Below, one piece after another: positions 23,576 to 30,573 of a stretch of DNA of 64,000 nt. The DNA lies in IMG/VR virus record IMGVR_UViG_3300025164_000635, positions 31,305 through 95,304 of that record; one strand, given 5' to 3'. Each line of letters opens with the position of its first letter. Positions within the stretch are counted from its first letter, which is position 1. Origin of the DNA: a virus. Below the pieces are notes generated by a model. That model was not told the origin of the DNA, did not search any database, and was given only the letters and a program-made list of their open reading frames with translations. The position numbers were made by a program, and so were the translations under genes.

Positions 23576-23802
23576 CATAGGTTCCGAGGCCGATCTTCGG
23601 ATCGGCTCTCGGCTTCTGGGTAGGTGAAAGCCCATCCAGAAGCCGGGAAGGAACTTACCTTCTCTAGCGTGGAGTCTCACCACACTCTCCCTCCCACGGG
23701 GCACGGCAGCCTACTTCCGGGCTACCGCCGTCTTCCCCCTGGGGCTAACGCCGCACTAAAGCTCCGAGAGGAAGCAAACTCCTATAGGAAAGGTGGTGTA
23801 GC
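23576..23802 (+). ncRNA. Structured leader G after the RNA polymerase-like gene
   Basis: Hairpin 23584-23612 pairs about 12 positions around a TTCG tetraloop (CCGATC-TTCG-GATCGG core). Hairpin 23611-23644 pairs GGCTTCTGG with CCAGAAGCC. Further GC-rich stems follow. The ribosome site GGAAAGGTGG precedes ATG 23803. No open frame of note lies in this 227-base spacer. Confidence 0.55.
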
Positions 23803-24126
23803 ATGTCCAAGTTCCTGAACCGTGACGTTGACCTGAAGGCGAAGGTCGCTGGCAAGCCCGGTACCGGTACGCCCGGCCCGCGGCAGCCCGTAGCCACGAC
23901 CGACATCAACGTGACGCAGCTCGAGGCGTTCGCGGCCAAGCTGGAAGCGACGTACCCCAAGCTGGAGCCCAACGACCGCGCCATCGCCAACAGCATGAAC
24001 CCGGCGACGGGCAAGGCCAATATCCTCCTGGCCGGCATCAGTCGCGCCCGGGGTGACAAGGCCAGCGTGACCGTGTACAGCACCGGCCGCGTTGTCTGGG
24101 CGGGCGTCCCCGCGTTCACTCTGTAG
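23803..24126 (+). CDS. Hypothetical basic protein after the RNA polymerase-like gene
   Basis: This 107-aa protein has a Gly/Pro/Lys-rich N-terminus, a central helical region (TQLEAFAAKLEATYPKLEPN) and a Thr/Val-rich end. Strong ribosome site, long structured leader. No recognised family. Confidence 0.6.
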   Translation: MSKFLNRDVDLKAKVAGKPGTGTPGPRQPVATTDINVTQLEAFAAKLEATYPKLEPNDRAIANSMNPATGKANILLAGISRARGDKASVTVYSTGRVVWAGVPAFTL

Positions 24127-24191
24127 CCCACAGTGGAGGGGTCCGACATAGGGCCCCTCCCCCCCCACCCTTTCCTGGAAGGAATCGAACC

Positions 24192-24302
24192 ATGAAACTC
24201 AGCCTGTCCGAACTCATCCTACTGGCCGCTGGGTTGCTTGCAACGGCTACATCTGGCTATCACTCCAGCCCTGGGTCACTGGTGATAGCCATCATCCCCT
24301 AA
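24192..24302 (+). CDS. 36-aa hydrophobic micro-protein
   Basis: A frame from ATG 24192 to TAA 24302 follows GGAAGGAATCGAACC. The product starts MKLSLSELILLAAGLLATA and is hydrophobic for about 18 residues. It is the last coding frame before a terminator-like hairpin and the 1-kb gene-free region. Confidence 0.5.
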   Translation: MKLSLSELILLAAGLLATATSGYHSSPGSLVIAIIP

Positions 24303-24314
24303 CAACATGGCTAT

Positions 24315-24353
24315 GGAGCCGGTGCCCGCGGCGGGTGCCGGCTCCCCTCTTTT
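24315..24353 (+). terminator. Rho-independent-type terminator
   Basis: A 13-bp stem (GGAGCCGG/CCGGCTCC outer, CCC/GGG inner, with two G-U pairs) at 24315-24345 is followed by CCTCTTTTG. It closes the cluster containing the RNA polymerase-like gene and separates it from the large RNA candidate. Confidence 0.65.
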
Positions 24354-25150
24354 GAACAGGTGCCCTGAGAGCAGCCCCAGATGACGGGCGGGGTATTAAA
24401 GCAGGCCAAAACCCTCACCCCGATGACCGTTCCAAATATCATCCCAGGCTGCTCTTAGGGAATCTGTCCTTAAAAAGGCAACAGGCTCTCGCATGAGGGT
24501 CACCCAGGGGCACACCAGGGGCCCTGAAGGGGTGCAATCCCTGTGGCCCGTTGGAACTTCCGGGAAGTACACGGTGGTAGAACGGGCGTTCTATTGAGGC
24601 GGGACTGAGTAGGCGTCGGCAGATTATGAGGGGAGTCACCCTGGAGCGGGCTCTCACGAGTCGTGACGTGAGTGGTGCCGTGCGGACTGAACGTGAGGTG
24701 GCCCGTGCGGACTGCCCTCATAGTCTGCCGAGGCGGACACAGTTCTGCCACGGTGGGGTGGAAGGCCCTGCGGGGCGTGCATGCGCTTGAATCATGCAGC
24801 CGGCAAGTAATGGCTAGAGTAGCCTCTGGTCCCGTGATCACTATGCGGGGAAAGGCAGGCTTGAGCAGGGAATGCGTGCACGCGCCCTGTCAAGGGAGTT
24901 CTGCCGGGCGTGTCTCTAACCCTGGGCACGCAGCACAATCCTAAGCCGGACTTTGAGGGCCGTGATGGATGGTGGGGGAGAGGCCGGGAAGAGTCTATGA
25001 CCGCCGGTGTTTCGGCACCAGGGCGACGGGCTCTTCCTGGCTGGCTCCCATGACCTGTTTCTCTCATGTGTCCGATGGCCGAGAAGGGCTTCAAGGCAGG
25101 CAGTGGAGGCGTGTGGACGATAATTCCTACGCTGGAAACTGCCGTCACAG
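24354..25150 (+). ncRNA. Candidate large structured non-coding RNA (about 800 bases)
   Basis: This stretch has no convincing frame on either strand, while genes around it overlap. A 14-bp helix joins CCCTGAGAGCAGCC (24363-24376) to GGCTGCTCTTAGGG (24447-24460), with CGGGGT/ACCCCG and ACGG/CCGT nested inside. Other stems: CCCGTT/AACGGG (24547-24586), GCGGACT/AGTCTGC (24707-24728), GCATG/CATGC (24779-24797), GCGTG/CACGC (24908-24931). Two stems contain G-U pairs that only pair in plus-strand RNA. Size, phage setting and the nearby tRNA-like element recall GOLLD and ROOL RNAs; no sequence match is claimed. The ends are not defined. Confidence 0.55.
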
Positions 25151-25157
25151 TTAGGTT

Positions 25158-25237
25158 CGTGTGACTACGTGGCCGGCTGTGGCCGAGTGGACTGGTCATC
25201 CACTCGTAATGTGCGGGTTCGACTCCCGCCAGCACGC
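25158..25237 (+). tRNA. tRNA-like element, possibly a degenerate tRNA-Thr
   Basis: A perfect T-arm GCGGG-TTCGACT-CCCGC lies at 25213-25229. Upstream GAGTGGA-CTGGTCA-TCCACTC (25185-25205) forms an anticodon-like arm that would read GGT; alternatively the canonical loop CTCGTAA (25203-25209) would read CGT. Both are Thr anticodons. GGCC/GGCC could form a D-arm. The acceptor stem pairs only in part (CGTGT/GCACG) and no CCA is encoded. It may be a decayed tRNA or a tRNA mimic. Confidence 0.4.
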
Positions 25238-25263
25238 TTTCATGAGCAGTATAGACGCTTTTT

Positions 25264-25341
25264 GGTTTGAGGCTATCGGGCATTCATACTGGCCTCAAAC
25301 CCAAACGGGCGATCTATCCTATTGTTTCGGCAATGGGATAG
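25264..25341 (+). promoter_or_regulatory. Two hairpins in the leader of the next gene
   Basis: GGTTTGAGGC (25264-25273) pairs perfectly with GCCTCAAACC, and CTATCCTATTG (25314-25324) pairs with CAATGGGATAG (25331-25341) over 11 positions around TTTCGG. They lie between the tRNA-like element and the ribosome site at about 25365. They may end the RNA locus or control the gene behind it. Confidence 0.5.
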
Positions 25342-25379
25342 TGAGATAAGGAACACATTGCCTGGAAGGGAGGCAACCG

Positions 25380-25592
25380 ATGAAGAGACGTGTCGTCATC
25401 AGAGGGCAGCCTATGAAGTACATCGTGAAGTACATCAAAGACCCAGTAAGGGACAGGCGAGGGGAGCCGCCCTACCGAGCCCTCATTGACGGGGAAGAAT
25501 GTGGCGAGTGGAAGCGAACCGCCATACAAGCGAGCACTGAACACGATCGGATTGTGGCCGAGAAGGCTGCAACCAAGATAAAGGAGGCATGA
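25380..25592 (+). CDS. Hypothetical 70-aa basic protein
   Basis: It starts at ATG 25380 behind GGAAGGGAGGCAACCG; an in-frame ATG at 25413 also has a fair site. The product is basic with a beta-type N-terminus (VKYIKDPVRDRRGEPPYRAL) and a helical end. First gene of the accessory block. No family recognised. Confidence 0.6.
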   Translation: MKRRVVIRGQPMKYIVKYIKDPVRDRRGEPPYRALIDGEECGEWKRTAIQASTEHDRIVAEKAATKIKEA

Positions 25593-25834
25593 TGTACACC
25601 ACAACGACATTTCCACCCATCTTTCAGCACGGCCCAGTGTCCTCGACCATGCAGTTGCACGTGCCTACCAGCGGCTATGGCCGGAGTGTCGCCATCGTCC
25701 GAACACTGCACAACGGATCGGTCACCCACGAGTATCTGCCGGAATTCCTGGCCGAGCTGGTCGTCGCCATGATCCCGTTCGACGAGCCACTGGTCGCGTC
25801 GGTGAGGATCGCCTACTCGGAGATGGGACAATGA
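25589..25834 (+). CDS. Hypothetical 81-aa protein
   Basis: It starts ATGATG at 25589, overlapping the previous stop. The protein is beta-rich at the start and hydrophobic in the middle (LPEFLAELVVAMIPF). It is coupled to both neighbours. Function unknown. Confidence 0.55.
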   Translation: MMYTTTTFPPIFQHGPVSSTMQLHVPTSGYGRSVAIVRTLHNGSVTHEYLPEFLAELVVAMIPFDEPLVASVRIAYSEMGQ

Positions 25835-26061
25835 TCATCCTCAACGTCCTGTACCCCTATGCCGATCCGACAACCGAAGTGCTGCACGTGAACGCGGCCA
25901 CCCTAGAGAATGCCGAGACATACGCCATCCGCCGACTTGTGGAGGAAGCGGTCAATACTCTGAACGCCTCGGCCGGCTCCAAAAGCATGAGCCGTACCTA
26001 CCACGGGCACGAGCTTTGGTGGTGGAAGAATCTGGCGACCAAGCTGGAGATCCCGCGATGA
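25831..26061 (+). CDS. Hypothetical 76-aa protein
   Basis: It starts at ATG 25831 in an ATGA overlap. It contains a short beta start (MIILNVLYPYADPTTEV), a helix (AETYAIRRLVEEAVNTLN) and the aromatic motif HELWWWKN. No family is recognised. Confidence 0.55.
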   Translation: MIILNVLYPYADPTTEVLHVNAATLENAETYAIRRLVEEAVNTLNASAGSKSMSRTYHGHELWWWKNLATKLEIPR

Positions 26062-26267
26062 CCGTCAGCGAAGCCTACGAGCAAACCAATGCCTTTGGTC
26101 GGCCCAGATACGCTATGTTCCTGAGAGATGGAGCCGGCCATCTGCATCAGATTCATCGCATCAATAGGCTCGATGACAACTACCTCCTTGATACTGAGCA
26201 CGGCTCTTTCCCCAGATTGGGGATGGAACAGTGCATCACAGCAGAGCAGAGTGAACATTACCGCTGA
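26058..26267 (+). CDS. Hypothetical 69-aa protein
   Basis: The start ATG 26058 overlaps the previous stop (ATGA); the longer frame from 26016 lies inside the previous gene and is rejected. The product begins MTVSEAYEQTNAFGRPRYAM. Its last codons take part in the closing stem of the structured element that follows. Confidence 0.55.
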   Translation: MTVSEAYEQTNAFGRPRYAMFLRDGAGHLHQIHRINRLDDNYLLDTEHGSFPRLGMEQCITAEQSEHYR

Positions 26268-26372
26268 ATGGCCGGGAAGATGACCTTCCCTGGGGGTGAG
26301 CGGATTGGACTCCCTAAGCCATTGAAGGTTGGCTGCGGCCAGCCGGACGAGGGTTCGACTCCCAAGCGGTAA
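26258..26372 (+). ncRNA. Structured element with T-arm-like hairpin
   Basis: An 8-bp stem TTACCGCT (26258-26265) with AGCGGTAA (26365-26372) encloses GGGAAG/CTTCCC, a 7-bp hairpin GGTTGGC-TGCG-GCCAGCC and GGGTTCGACTCCC (26351-26363), which resembles a tRNA T-arm. A standard cloverleaf cannot be drawn. It could be a decayed long-variable-arm tRNA or a leader element. The rest of the spacer to 26479 holds only the GTG start site of the next gene. Confidence 0.35.
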
Positions 26373-26479
26373 CTCCCCACCAAGCGGACGTCCCGTGGCG
26401 GTGTACGGCCCATGACGTGGCCGTGAAGACCGGACAATCGGGACGTTCGCTTTGTGGGCATTTTCTTCCGAGGTGAAAC

Positions 26480-26791
26480 GTGGAAGTCTCTACCTATAAC
26501 GGTACCATTCGGATCCAATTCAGTGAGGGCAGCAAACGACACCAATGTATCCTCACCATCATGCTTGAGGACGGGAAACCCATTGTCACCAGTGGCCGAG
26601 GAGTGTGGCCGGGAAAGGAACGCCTGGCGGCCATTGATAACAGTGAATTGCAGGACTTCCTGGACAAGCTACAGGCCAGCACCGAGAAGACACTCAAGAT
26701 GGCCGACCTGCGCCAGATACTGGCCAAAAGCGAACCGTTCTTCCAGGTCCAGGAGTCCAGGTCGTCCGCGAACCGTGCCAATCGCTTCTAG
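26480..26791 (+). CDS. Hypothetical 103-aa protein
   Basis: It starts at GTG 26480 behind CCGAGGTGAAAC. It has a beta-rich first half (YNGTIRIQFSEGSKRHQCIL) and a helical second half (ELQDFLDKLQASTEKTLKMA). The pattern could be a small nucleic-acid-binding fold but no family is recognised. Confidence 0.6.
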   Translation: MEVSTYNGTIRIQFSEGSKRHQCILTIMLEDGKPIVTSGRGVWPGKERLAAIDNSELQDFLDKLQASTEKTLKMADLRQILAKSEPFFQVQESRSSANRANRF

Positions 26792-26836
26792 GCGGAAGGG
26801 GCTGCGGCCCTGAAAGCAGTAGGTTACCCGAACCTG

Positions 26837-26875
26837 CGTCTTCTAAACGTTTCGCCGCGAAACGTTTAGAAGACG
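26837..26875. repeat. 39-bp perfect palindrome centred on a parS-like site
   Basis: Two 19-base arms pair without mismatch around one central base (26856). The core is GTTTCGCCGCGAAAC (26849-26863), which recurs elsewhere in the window; here the arms extend outward through CGTCTTCTAAAC. It lies between genes. It could be a main protein-binding site, a cruciform or a terminator stem. Confidence 0.85.
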
Positions 26876-26937
26876 AAACGAGTGAAGTAGGGAAGCTGAA
26901 CCTGTAAAGAGCCCTGAGTGGCTGCCGCCGATGAAGG

Positions 26938-26975
26938 AAGGGGGATGGAGAAATCCATTCCCCTTTGCCTTTTGT
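26938..26975 (+). terminator. Terminator-like hairpin with GAAA loop
   Basis: A 12-bp stem (26938-26965; AAGGGG..ATGGA with TCCAT.CCCCTT) closes on a GAAA tetraloop and is followed by TGCCTTTTG. It lies 12 bases before the next ribosome site, so it may attenuate rather than fully stop transcription. Confidence 0.55.
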
Positions 26976-26987
26976 ATGAGGTGAGAC

Positions 26988-27077
26988 ATGAAATTGGACA
27001 TTCCCGAGAAGATCGCCATCTGGGGTTTTGTGCTATCCATGGCAGCCCTGATCGTGCGTATCGTCACCAGTTTGTGA
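26988..27077 (+). CDS. 29-aa membrane micro-protein
   Basis: A frame from ATG 26988 to TGA 27077 follows TGAGGTGAGAC. The product has a charged start (MKLDIPEKIAIWG) and one hydrophobic span ending SMAALIVRIVTSL. Small single-span peptides recur through this genome. Function unknown. Confidence 0.5.
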   Translation: MKLDIPEKIAIWGFVLSMAALIVRIVTSL

Positions 27078-27123
27078 AACCCCGATGCCAGCGGACAATC
27101 TGGCAGAGACGAAAGGAGACAGA

Positions 27124-27915
27124 GTGAACATCGGAATCTGGGCACAGCCGGCATTCTTCCCGGCCACGCCCCCCGCTCCCCGTGACTTTGAGGCAGTCAC
27201 GGAAACGGGTGAAGAGGTCGAGCCTCAGCGTGAGAATCGCTACCGTTTCCATAATGGGAGCGTAGGCGATTGGATTGAGATCGAGAACGTAAGTGAATCC
27301 AGTGAGTACAACGACGAGCTATTCGACCGCCTGGAGGCACTGCGCCAGGCCGATCGCAATGCTTGGAGTGCTACCCTGGACGAACTGGACAGCGACACCT
27401 ACCGGCAGTACATGATCGACCGTACTTCCCGGTGGCACATGGAGAAGGCCCGGCCCGCTCTGAAATGTGAACGGGAAGGGCTGGAAGCCGCGGTCAAGGC
27501 CATGCGTGACTGCACCCGGGCGGAAGCCTATGACCGGAAAGGGCAGTCGATGAAGTTGGCTCAGTCCATCCGGGAGCGGGCCACTCAGGCCAAGTCACTC
27601 GATGACCTGTGCAAGCTGGCCGATGAGGCCGACGCCTTTGACAATCGGACGCAGCAACTCGTCAGTGTGAAGGCGCTGTTGCCGAAGTACATCCCGGATA
27701 CCATCTGGAACTACATCGAAGGCGCCATTGAGAGGGCGCACGAACGCATCAAGGCTGAGAAGAATCGCCACATTCGCTCCTGCCCACCCGAAGTGGATGC
27801 CTGGATCAGGGCGAACGGCTCCAAGGTCGTTGAGTACAGAGGCGTCCAGCGACCCATGAGGATCCTACCACGCCACGTTCAGGTGAATGTGGCGACCCAG
27901 GAGATAAGACGATGA
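27124..27915 (+). CDS. Hypothetical 263-aa helical protein
   Basis: The start is taken as GTG 27124 because AAAGGAGACAGA lies just before it; ATG 27085 has no ribosome site. The protein has a proline-rich N-terminus, then a mostly helical, charged body with several R/E-rich segments and a short beta end (GVQRPMRILPRHVQVNVA). No domain is recognised. Confidence 0.65.
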   Translation: MNIGIWAQPAFFPATPPAPRDFEAVTETGEEVEPQRENRYRFHNGSVGDWIEIENVSESSEYNDELFDRLEALRQADRNAWSATLDELDSDTYRQYMIDRTSRWHMEKARPALKCEREGLEAAVKAMRDCTRAEAYDRKGQSMKLAQSIRERATQAKSLDDLCKLADEADAFDNRTQQLVSVKALLPKYIPDTIWNYIEGAIERAHERIKAEKNRHIRSCPPEVDAWIRANGSKVVEYRGVQRPMRILPRHVQVNVATQEIRR

Positions 27916-28115
27916 AGCAAACTCGTATCAAAATCAATGCCCGGCCCAATGTGCCGGCAGTCCTCATCGTAGGCACCAGCGACGAGATGGTCATGAACTT
28001 GATGCTGAATGGCTACCTCGGTATGTTCCCCCTGATAGGGGATGAGAGAGTGACCTTCCAGGTCTCCGAGGAAGAGACGGTATACTCACCCCTCGCCATG
28101 CTGACCATTCTGTAA
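27912..28115 (+). CDS. Hypothetical 67-aa protein
   Basis: It starts at ATG 27912 in an ATGA overlap. The sequence is beta-rich (KINARPNVPAVLIVGTSDE, VTFQVSEEETVYSP). It is the last gene before a 390-base spacer. No family is recognised. Confidence 0.55.
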   Translation: MKQTRIKINARPNVPAVLIVGTSDEMVMNLMLNGYLGMFPLIGDERVTFQVSEEETVYSPLAMLTIL

Positions 28116-28303
28116 CGGGCGCCACGCCGGTCGGGGTTGCAGCCCCGATCAGTACCGGTTAATCCGTCCAGAACCCTCCAAAGAAGCCTTTTACCTGTGT
28201 CGTGTGTCACGCCAGGCATTTCAGCTTCCCGGACACCCTCTGAGACGGTGTAAAAACCGGTTGATCGTACCCGACGAGAATCCCGGCCGGCGTATTTTCC
28301 CCC
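28116..28303 (+). other. Gene-free spacer upstream of a strong promoter
   Basis: This part of the 390-base gap carries no supported frame. It contains a TCGGGG-TTGCAG-CCCCGA hairpin near 28131-28148, which may weakly end upstream transcription, and one copy of the dispersed octamer (CTTCCCGG near 28229). The rest of the gap holds the promoter and a leader of about 170 bases. Confidence 0.4.
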
Positions 28304-28335
28304 TTGACAAACTCTTGATTGGGTGTATAATCAAG
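28304..28335 (+). promoter_or_regulatory. Consensus sigma70 promoter with operator-like inverted repeat
   Basis: TTGACA (28304-28309) and TATAAT (28326-28331) are 16 bases apart. CTTGATT (28314-28320) and AATCAAG (28329-28335) form an inverted repeat with an 8-base gap that overlaps the -10. The same arrangement is found at 43995-44027. It should drive the Csx15-like gene early in infection. Confidence 0.8.
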
Positions 28336-28505
28336 TCCAAGAATGGGGAAGGGGAGAAGCAAGCCGACTGGGGATACCTTCGTATTGACTCCCCTACCCT
28401 CTTCCTGGCTGAGGATTGAATGTGCGAGTGTTCTCTCATCCTTCTTACCCACGTGTGGACATTGCGCTCCGTTTCGATTCTCCCCTGTCCGAGAAGGAAT
28501 AGGTC

Positions 28506-28832
28506 ATGAATTGCGTCATCAACTTCTCACATCCGCTGACCGAATATCAGTACAAGGATCTCTCAGAGCAGCTTGGCCACTTCACCGAAGTATATAAGCC
28601 TGTCCAGTTCGATATGGTCACGGGCAACCTGCGCCGAGAAGTGGAGACCCTGCTGAATGACACCGTGCAAGACATCTCGGAGATTGTCGCCATTATCCCG
28701 CCAAAGTTGAGCGTGGCGGCCTATTGGATGGCGCTCGAGATGGAAGCGCTGGGATGGCACAATGTACCAGCCGTCTACTTTATTCATGACTCCAGCGTCC
28801 CCCCTCAGTTTGTCGTGGGCGGTGTAGAGTGA
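28506..28832 (+). CDS. Csx15-like protein (type III CRISPR-associated family)
   Basis: This 108-aa protein opens VINFSHPLTEYQ, close to the INFxHPLTxxQ start of the Csx15/VVA1548 family, which is associated with type III CRISPR loci and has a CARF-like nucleotide-binding fold. A later PVQFD and the IIPPKLSVAAYWMALEMEAL-type helix also fit. In a phage, such a protein could bind or destroy cyclic oligoadenylate and blunt type III immunity, as phage ring nucleases do. It is the first gene after a consensus promoter. The family call is from memory of the motif. Confidence 0.55.
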   Translation: MNCVINFSHPLTEYQYKDLSEQLGHFTEVYKPVQFDMVTGNLRREVETLLNDTVQDISEIVAIIPPKLSVAAYWMALEMEALGWHNVPAVYFIHDSSVPPQFVVGGVE

Positions 28833-28993
28833 TCTGGCTATTCTTCGCACTCATCATGTTTCTGGTCATCGACTACCATCGCTTGCGAAGGGCCTGGAAG
28901 GGACCCGGGCCTTTCGATGGACAAGGCTATCCCAGCTCAACGCTGCGGCTTCTGATCGTAGCAACGGTAGTCGCCATACTCCTGCTGAGGTGA
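28829..28993 (+). CDS. 54-aa two-span membrane protein
   Basis: The frame starts at GTG 28829 in a GTGA overlap with the Csx15-like gene and ends TGA 28993, 4 bases before the next ATG. Two hydrophobic segments (residues 2-14 and 41-53) flank a short basic loop (HRLRRAWKG). The coupling suggests joint expression with the Csx15-like protein. Function unknown. Confidence 0.6.
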   Translation: MIWLFFALIMFLVIDYHRLRRAWKGPGPFDGQGYPSSTLRLLIVATVVAILLLR

Positions 28994-28997
28994 AATC

Positions 28998-29255
28998 ATG
29001 AAAGTCTATCGACAAACATTCCAAGTCACCGGGTTAGGCTCCTTCCCACTCGACATGCTCCGATATGATGAGTGCTATCCGCGCACAGAGCGAGATACAG
29101 CTCTGATCGATCAGTCTTTCCAGGAAGCCAACGTGCAATACATTGGCCTTGAGCGCATCCTCACCGATGAGGCGAAAGACCCCACATTCGATCGCTGGAA
29201 GTCATTCCTGTGGGCAGTTGTGAAGAATAGCATCGTGACAGAGCAAATCAAATGA
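28998..29255 (+). CDS. Hypothetical 85-aa protein
   Basis: It starts at ATG 28998 after CTGAGGTGAAATC. The sequence has a beta-type start (VYRQTFQVTGLGSFPLDML) and a helical, charged remainder. No family is recognised. It overlaps the next start (ATGA). Confidence 0.55.
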   Translation: MKVYRQTFQVTGLGSFPLDMLRYDECYPRTERDTALIDQSFQEANVQYIGLERILTDEAKDPTFDRWKSFLWAVVKNSIVTEQIK

Positions 29256-29488
29256 GCTCCGATCTCAGACCCGAGAAGGTCATATTGCAATTTGTCCAGG
29301 AAGCCGAAGAGCAGGGCCGGACACTGGCCGAGATTGCCAAGCACACCGGTCTCTTCCAGGCGCAGGCCGCTGTCATGCTCCAGACCTGGGAGAACGAGGG
29401 CTACCTTGTCCGGCACATTAACACCTATGGGGCACCGGGAAAGGAAAGGACGGTCGCGCGCTGGTACGCGACCCCCAAGAAGGACTGA
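29252..29488 (+). CDS. Winged-helix DNA-binding protein
   Basis: This 78-aa protein contains a helix-turn-helix (TLAEIAKHTGLFQAQAAVML) followed by a wing-like stretch (NEGYLVRHINTYGAPGKERT). This is the compact winged-helix pattern of small phage regulators. Target sites are unknown; it is one candidate for the shared operator at 28314 and 44006. Confidence 0.6.
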   Translation: MSSDLRPEKVILQFVQEAEEQGRTLAEIAKHTGLFQAQAAVMLQTWENEGYLVRHINTYGAPGKERTVARWYATPKKD

Positions 29489-29520
29489 AGAACCCACAGT
29501 GCAAAGGAGACCACACCACC

Positions 29521-29847
29521 ATGGATCCCTCTTCAACAACCATCTTTCTATCCATCATGACCCTCATCACGCTCATGCTGGGCGGCCTGATCGCCGTAGA
29601 CTATTACGATCGGTCCATCGCCCGATCGCGTGACTACGAGGTGAGGAAGCTCATCGTCGCTCCAGACGAAGTGGAGTTCACTGTTTACTTCCAGCGCCGG
29701 GCAGGATTTCGGTGTATCTCTCACACCGAAACCCTACGCGGGAAGAGGGAACTCCTCTTCGAGACGGGCAATATCCCAGAATGGGCCTTTGCTCGGGTGT
29801 CCACCATGCAGAGATACACGACACGACCCAGGAGTGCCCATGCCTGA
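29521..29847 (+). CDS. Membrane-anchored small protein
   Basis: This 108-aa protein has one N-terminal membrane helix (residues 8-26, IFLSIMTLITLMLGGLIAV) and a soluble beta-rich domain (APDEVEFTVYFQRRAGF). It starts behind GGAGACCACACC. Its 3' end overlaps the RadC gene by 8 bases. Unknown family. Confidence 0.55.
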   Translation: MDPSSTTIFLSIMTLITLMLGGLIAVDYYDRSIARSRDYEVRKLIVAPDEVEFTVYFQRRAGFRCISHTETLRGKRELLFETGNIPEWAFARVSTMQRYTTRPRSAHA

Positions 29848-30559
29848 TGAAGGACAATTGTCCTTCGTAGTTCAAGATGGAACCCACACTGAAAAACCTA
29901 AAAGAGTAATCCGAGAAGTCATTGCCCGAGAGAACGTGACCTGGCGAGCCGATAACATAGGCGTGAAGTCGTTATCAACCCTGGAGCTCTTGTCCCTCGT
30001 CACGGGCGACGCCGAAGCTGCTGCAAACCTACTGGCCAGCAATGACATTGCCGACATGATGAAGATGAGTTGCGCCGAGATGACCAAGACCAAGGGAATC
30101 GGGAGGAAGCGTTCCTACCAGATATTGGCCGCTCTGGAACTGGGACGACGTTCCCTCACCACAGCGCCTATTGAGAGGACACAGATCCGCGCACCCGCCG
30201 ATGCCGGCGACATCTTCATGGCCGACATGCAGAATCTGACCCAGGAAGAACTGCGTGTGATGGTGTTGGACACACGCAATCGAATCCTGGCAGTACCCAC
30301 CATCTACAAGGGATCTCTGAACACAACCTGGATTCGCACAGCCGAAGTATTCAAGCCGTGCATCTCCAGAGACGGGGCCGCCATCATTGTCGCGCACAAT
30401 CATCCAAGCGGTGATCCATCTCCTTCCTCAGAGGACATCAGCCTCACGAAGGAGATCATCAACGCCGGGAAGTTGCTGGACATCGAGGTACTCGATCATC
30501 TCATCATCGGCCATCAGCGTTTCATCTCACTCAGGGAACGCGGCCTGGCCTTTGAATAA
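29840..30559 (+). CDS. radC: RadC-family (JAB/MPN domain) protein
   Basis: This 239-aa protein has an N-terminal helix-hairpin-helix-like region (KTKGIGRKRSYQILAALELG) and a C-terminal RadC domain with HNHPSGDPSPSSED: H186, H188, S190 and D199 form the JAMM metal site. RadC proteins are common in phages and mobile elements; a DNA-repair role is doubtful and the substrate is unknown. The start ATG 29840 follows AGGAGTGCCC. Length is normal for the family. Confidence 0.9.
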   Translation: MPDEGQLSFVVQDGTHTEKPKRVIREVIARENVTWRADNIGVKSLSTLELLSLVTGDAEAAANLLASNDIADMMKMSCAEMTKTKGIGRKRSYQILAALELGRRSLTTAPIERTQIRAPADAGDIFMADMQNLTQEELRVMVLDTRNRILAVPTIYKGSLNTTWIRTAEVFKPCISRDGAAIIVAHNHPSGDPSPSSEDISLTKEIINAGKLLDIEVLDHLIIGHQRFISLRERGLAFE

Positions 30560-30573
30560 AGGAGAACATAGCG

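Noticed and set aside
24439-25283. Several frames of 60-160 codons in the gene-free region
   Set aside because: They overlap on both strands, lack ribosome sites, are rich in Pro, Thr and Arg, and show no family pattern. RNA structure explains the region better.
28506-28832. A CRISPR-Cas locus carried by the phage
   Set aside because: No other cas-type gene and no repeat-spacer array are present.
28829-28993. Extension of the Csx15-like protein by readthrough into the membrane frame
   Set aside because: The membrane frame has its own GTG in a GTGA overlap and lies in a different frame.
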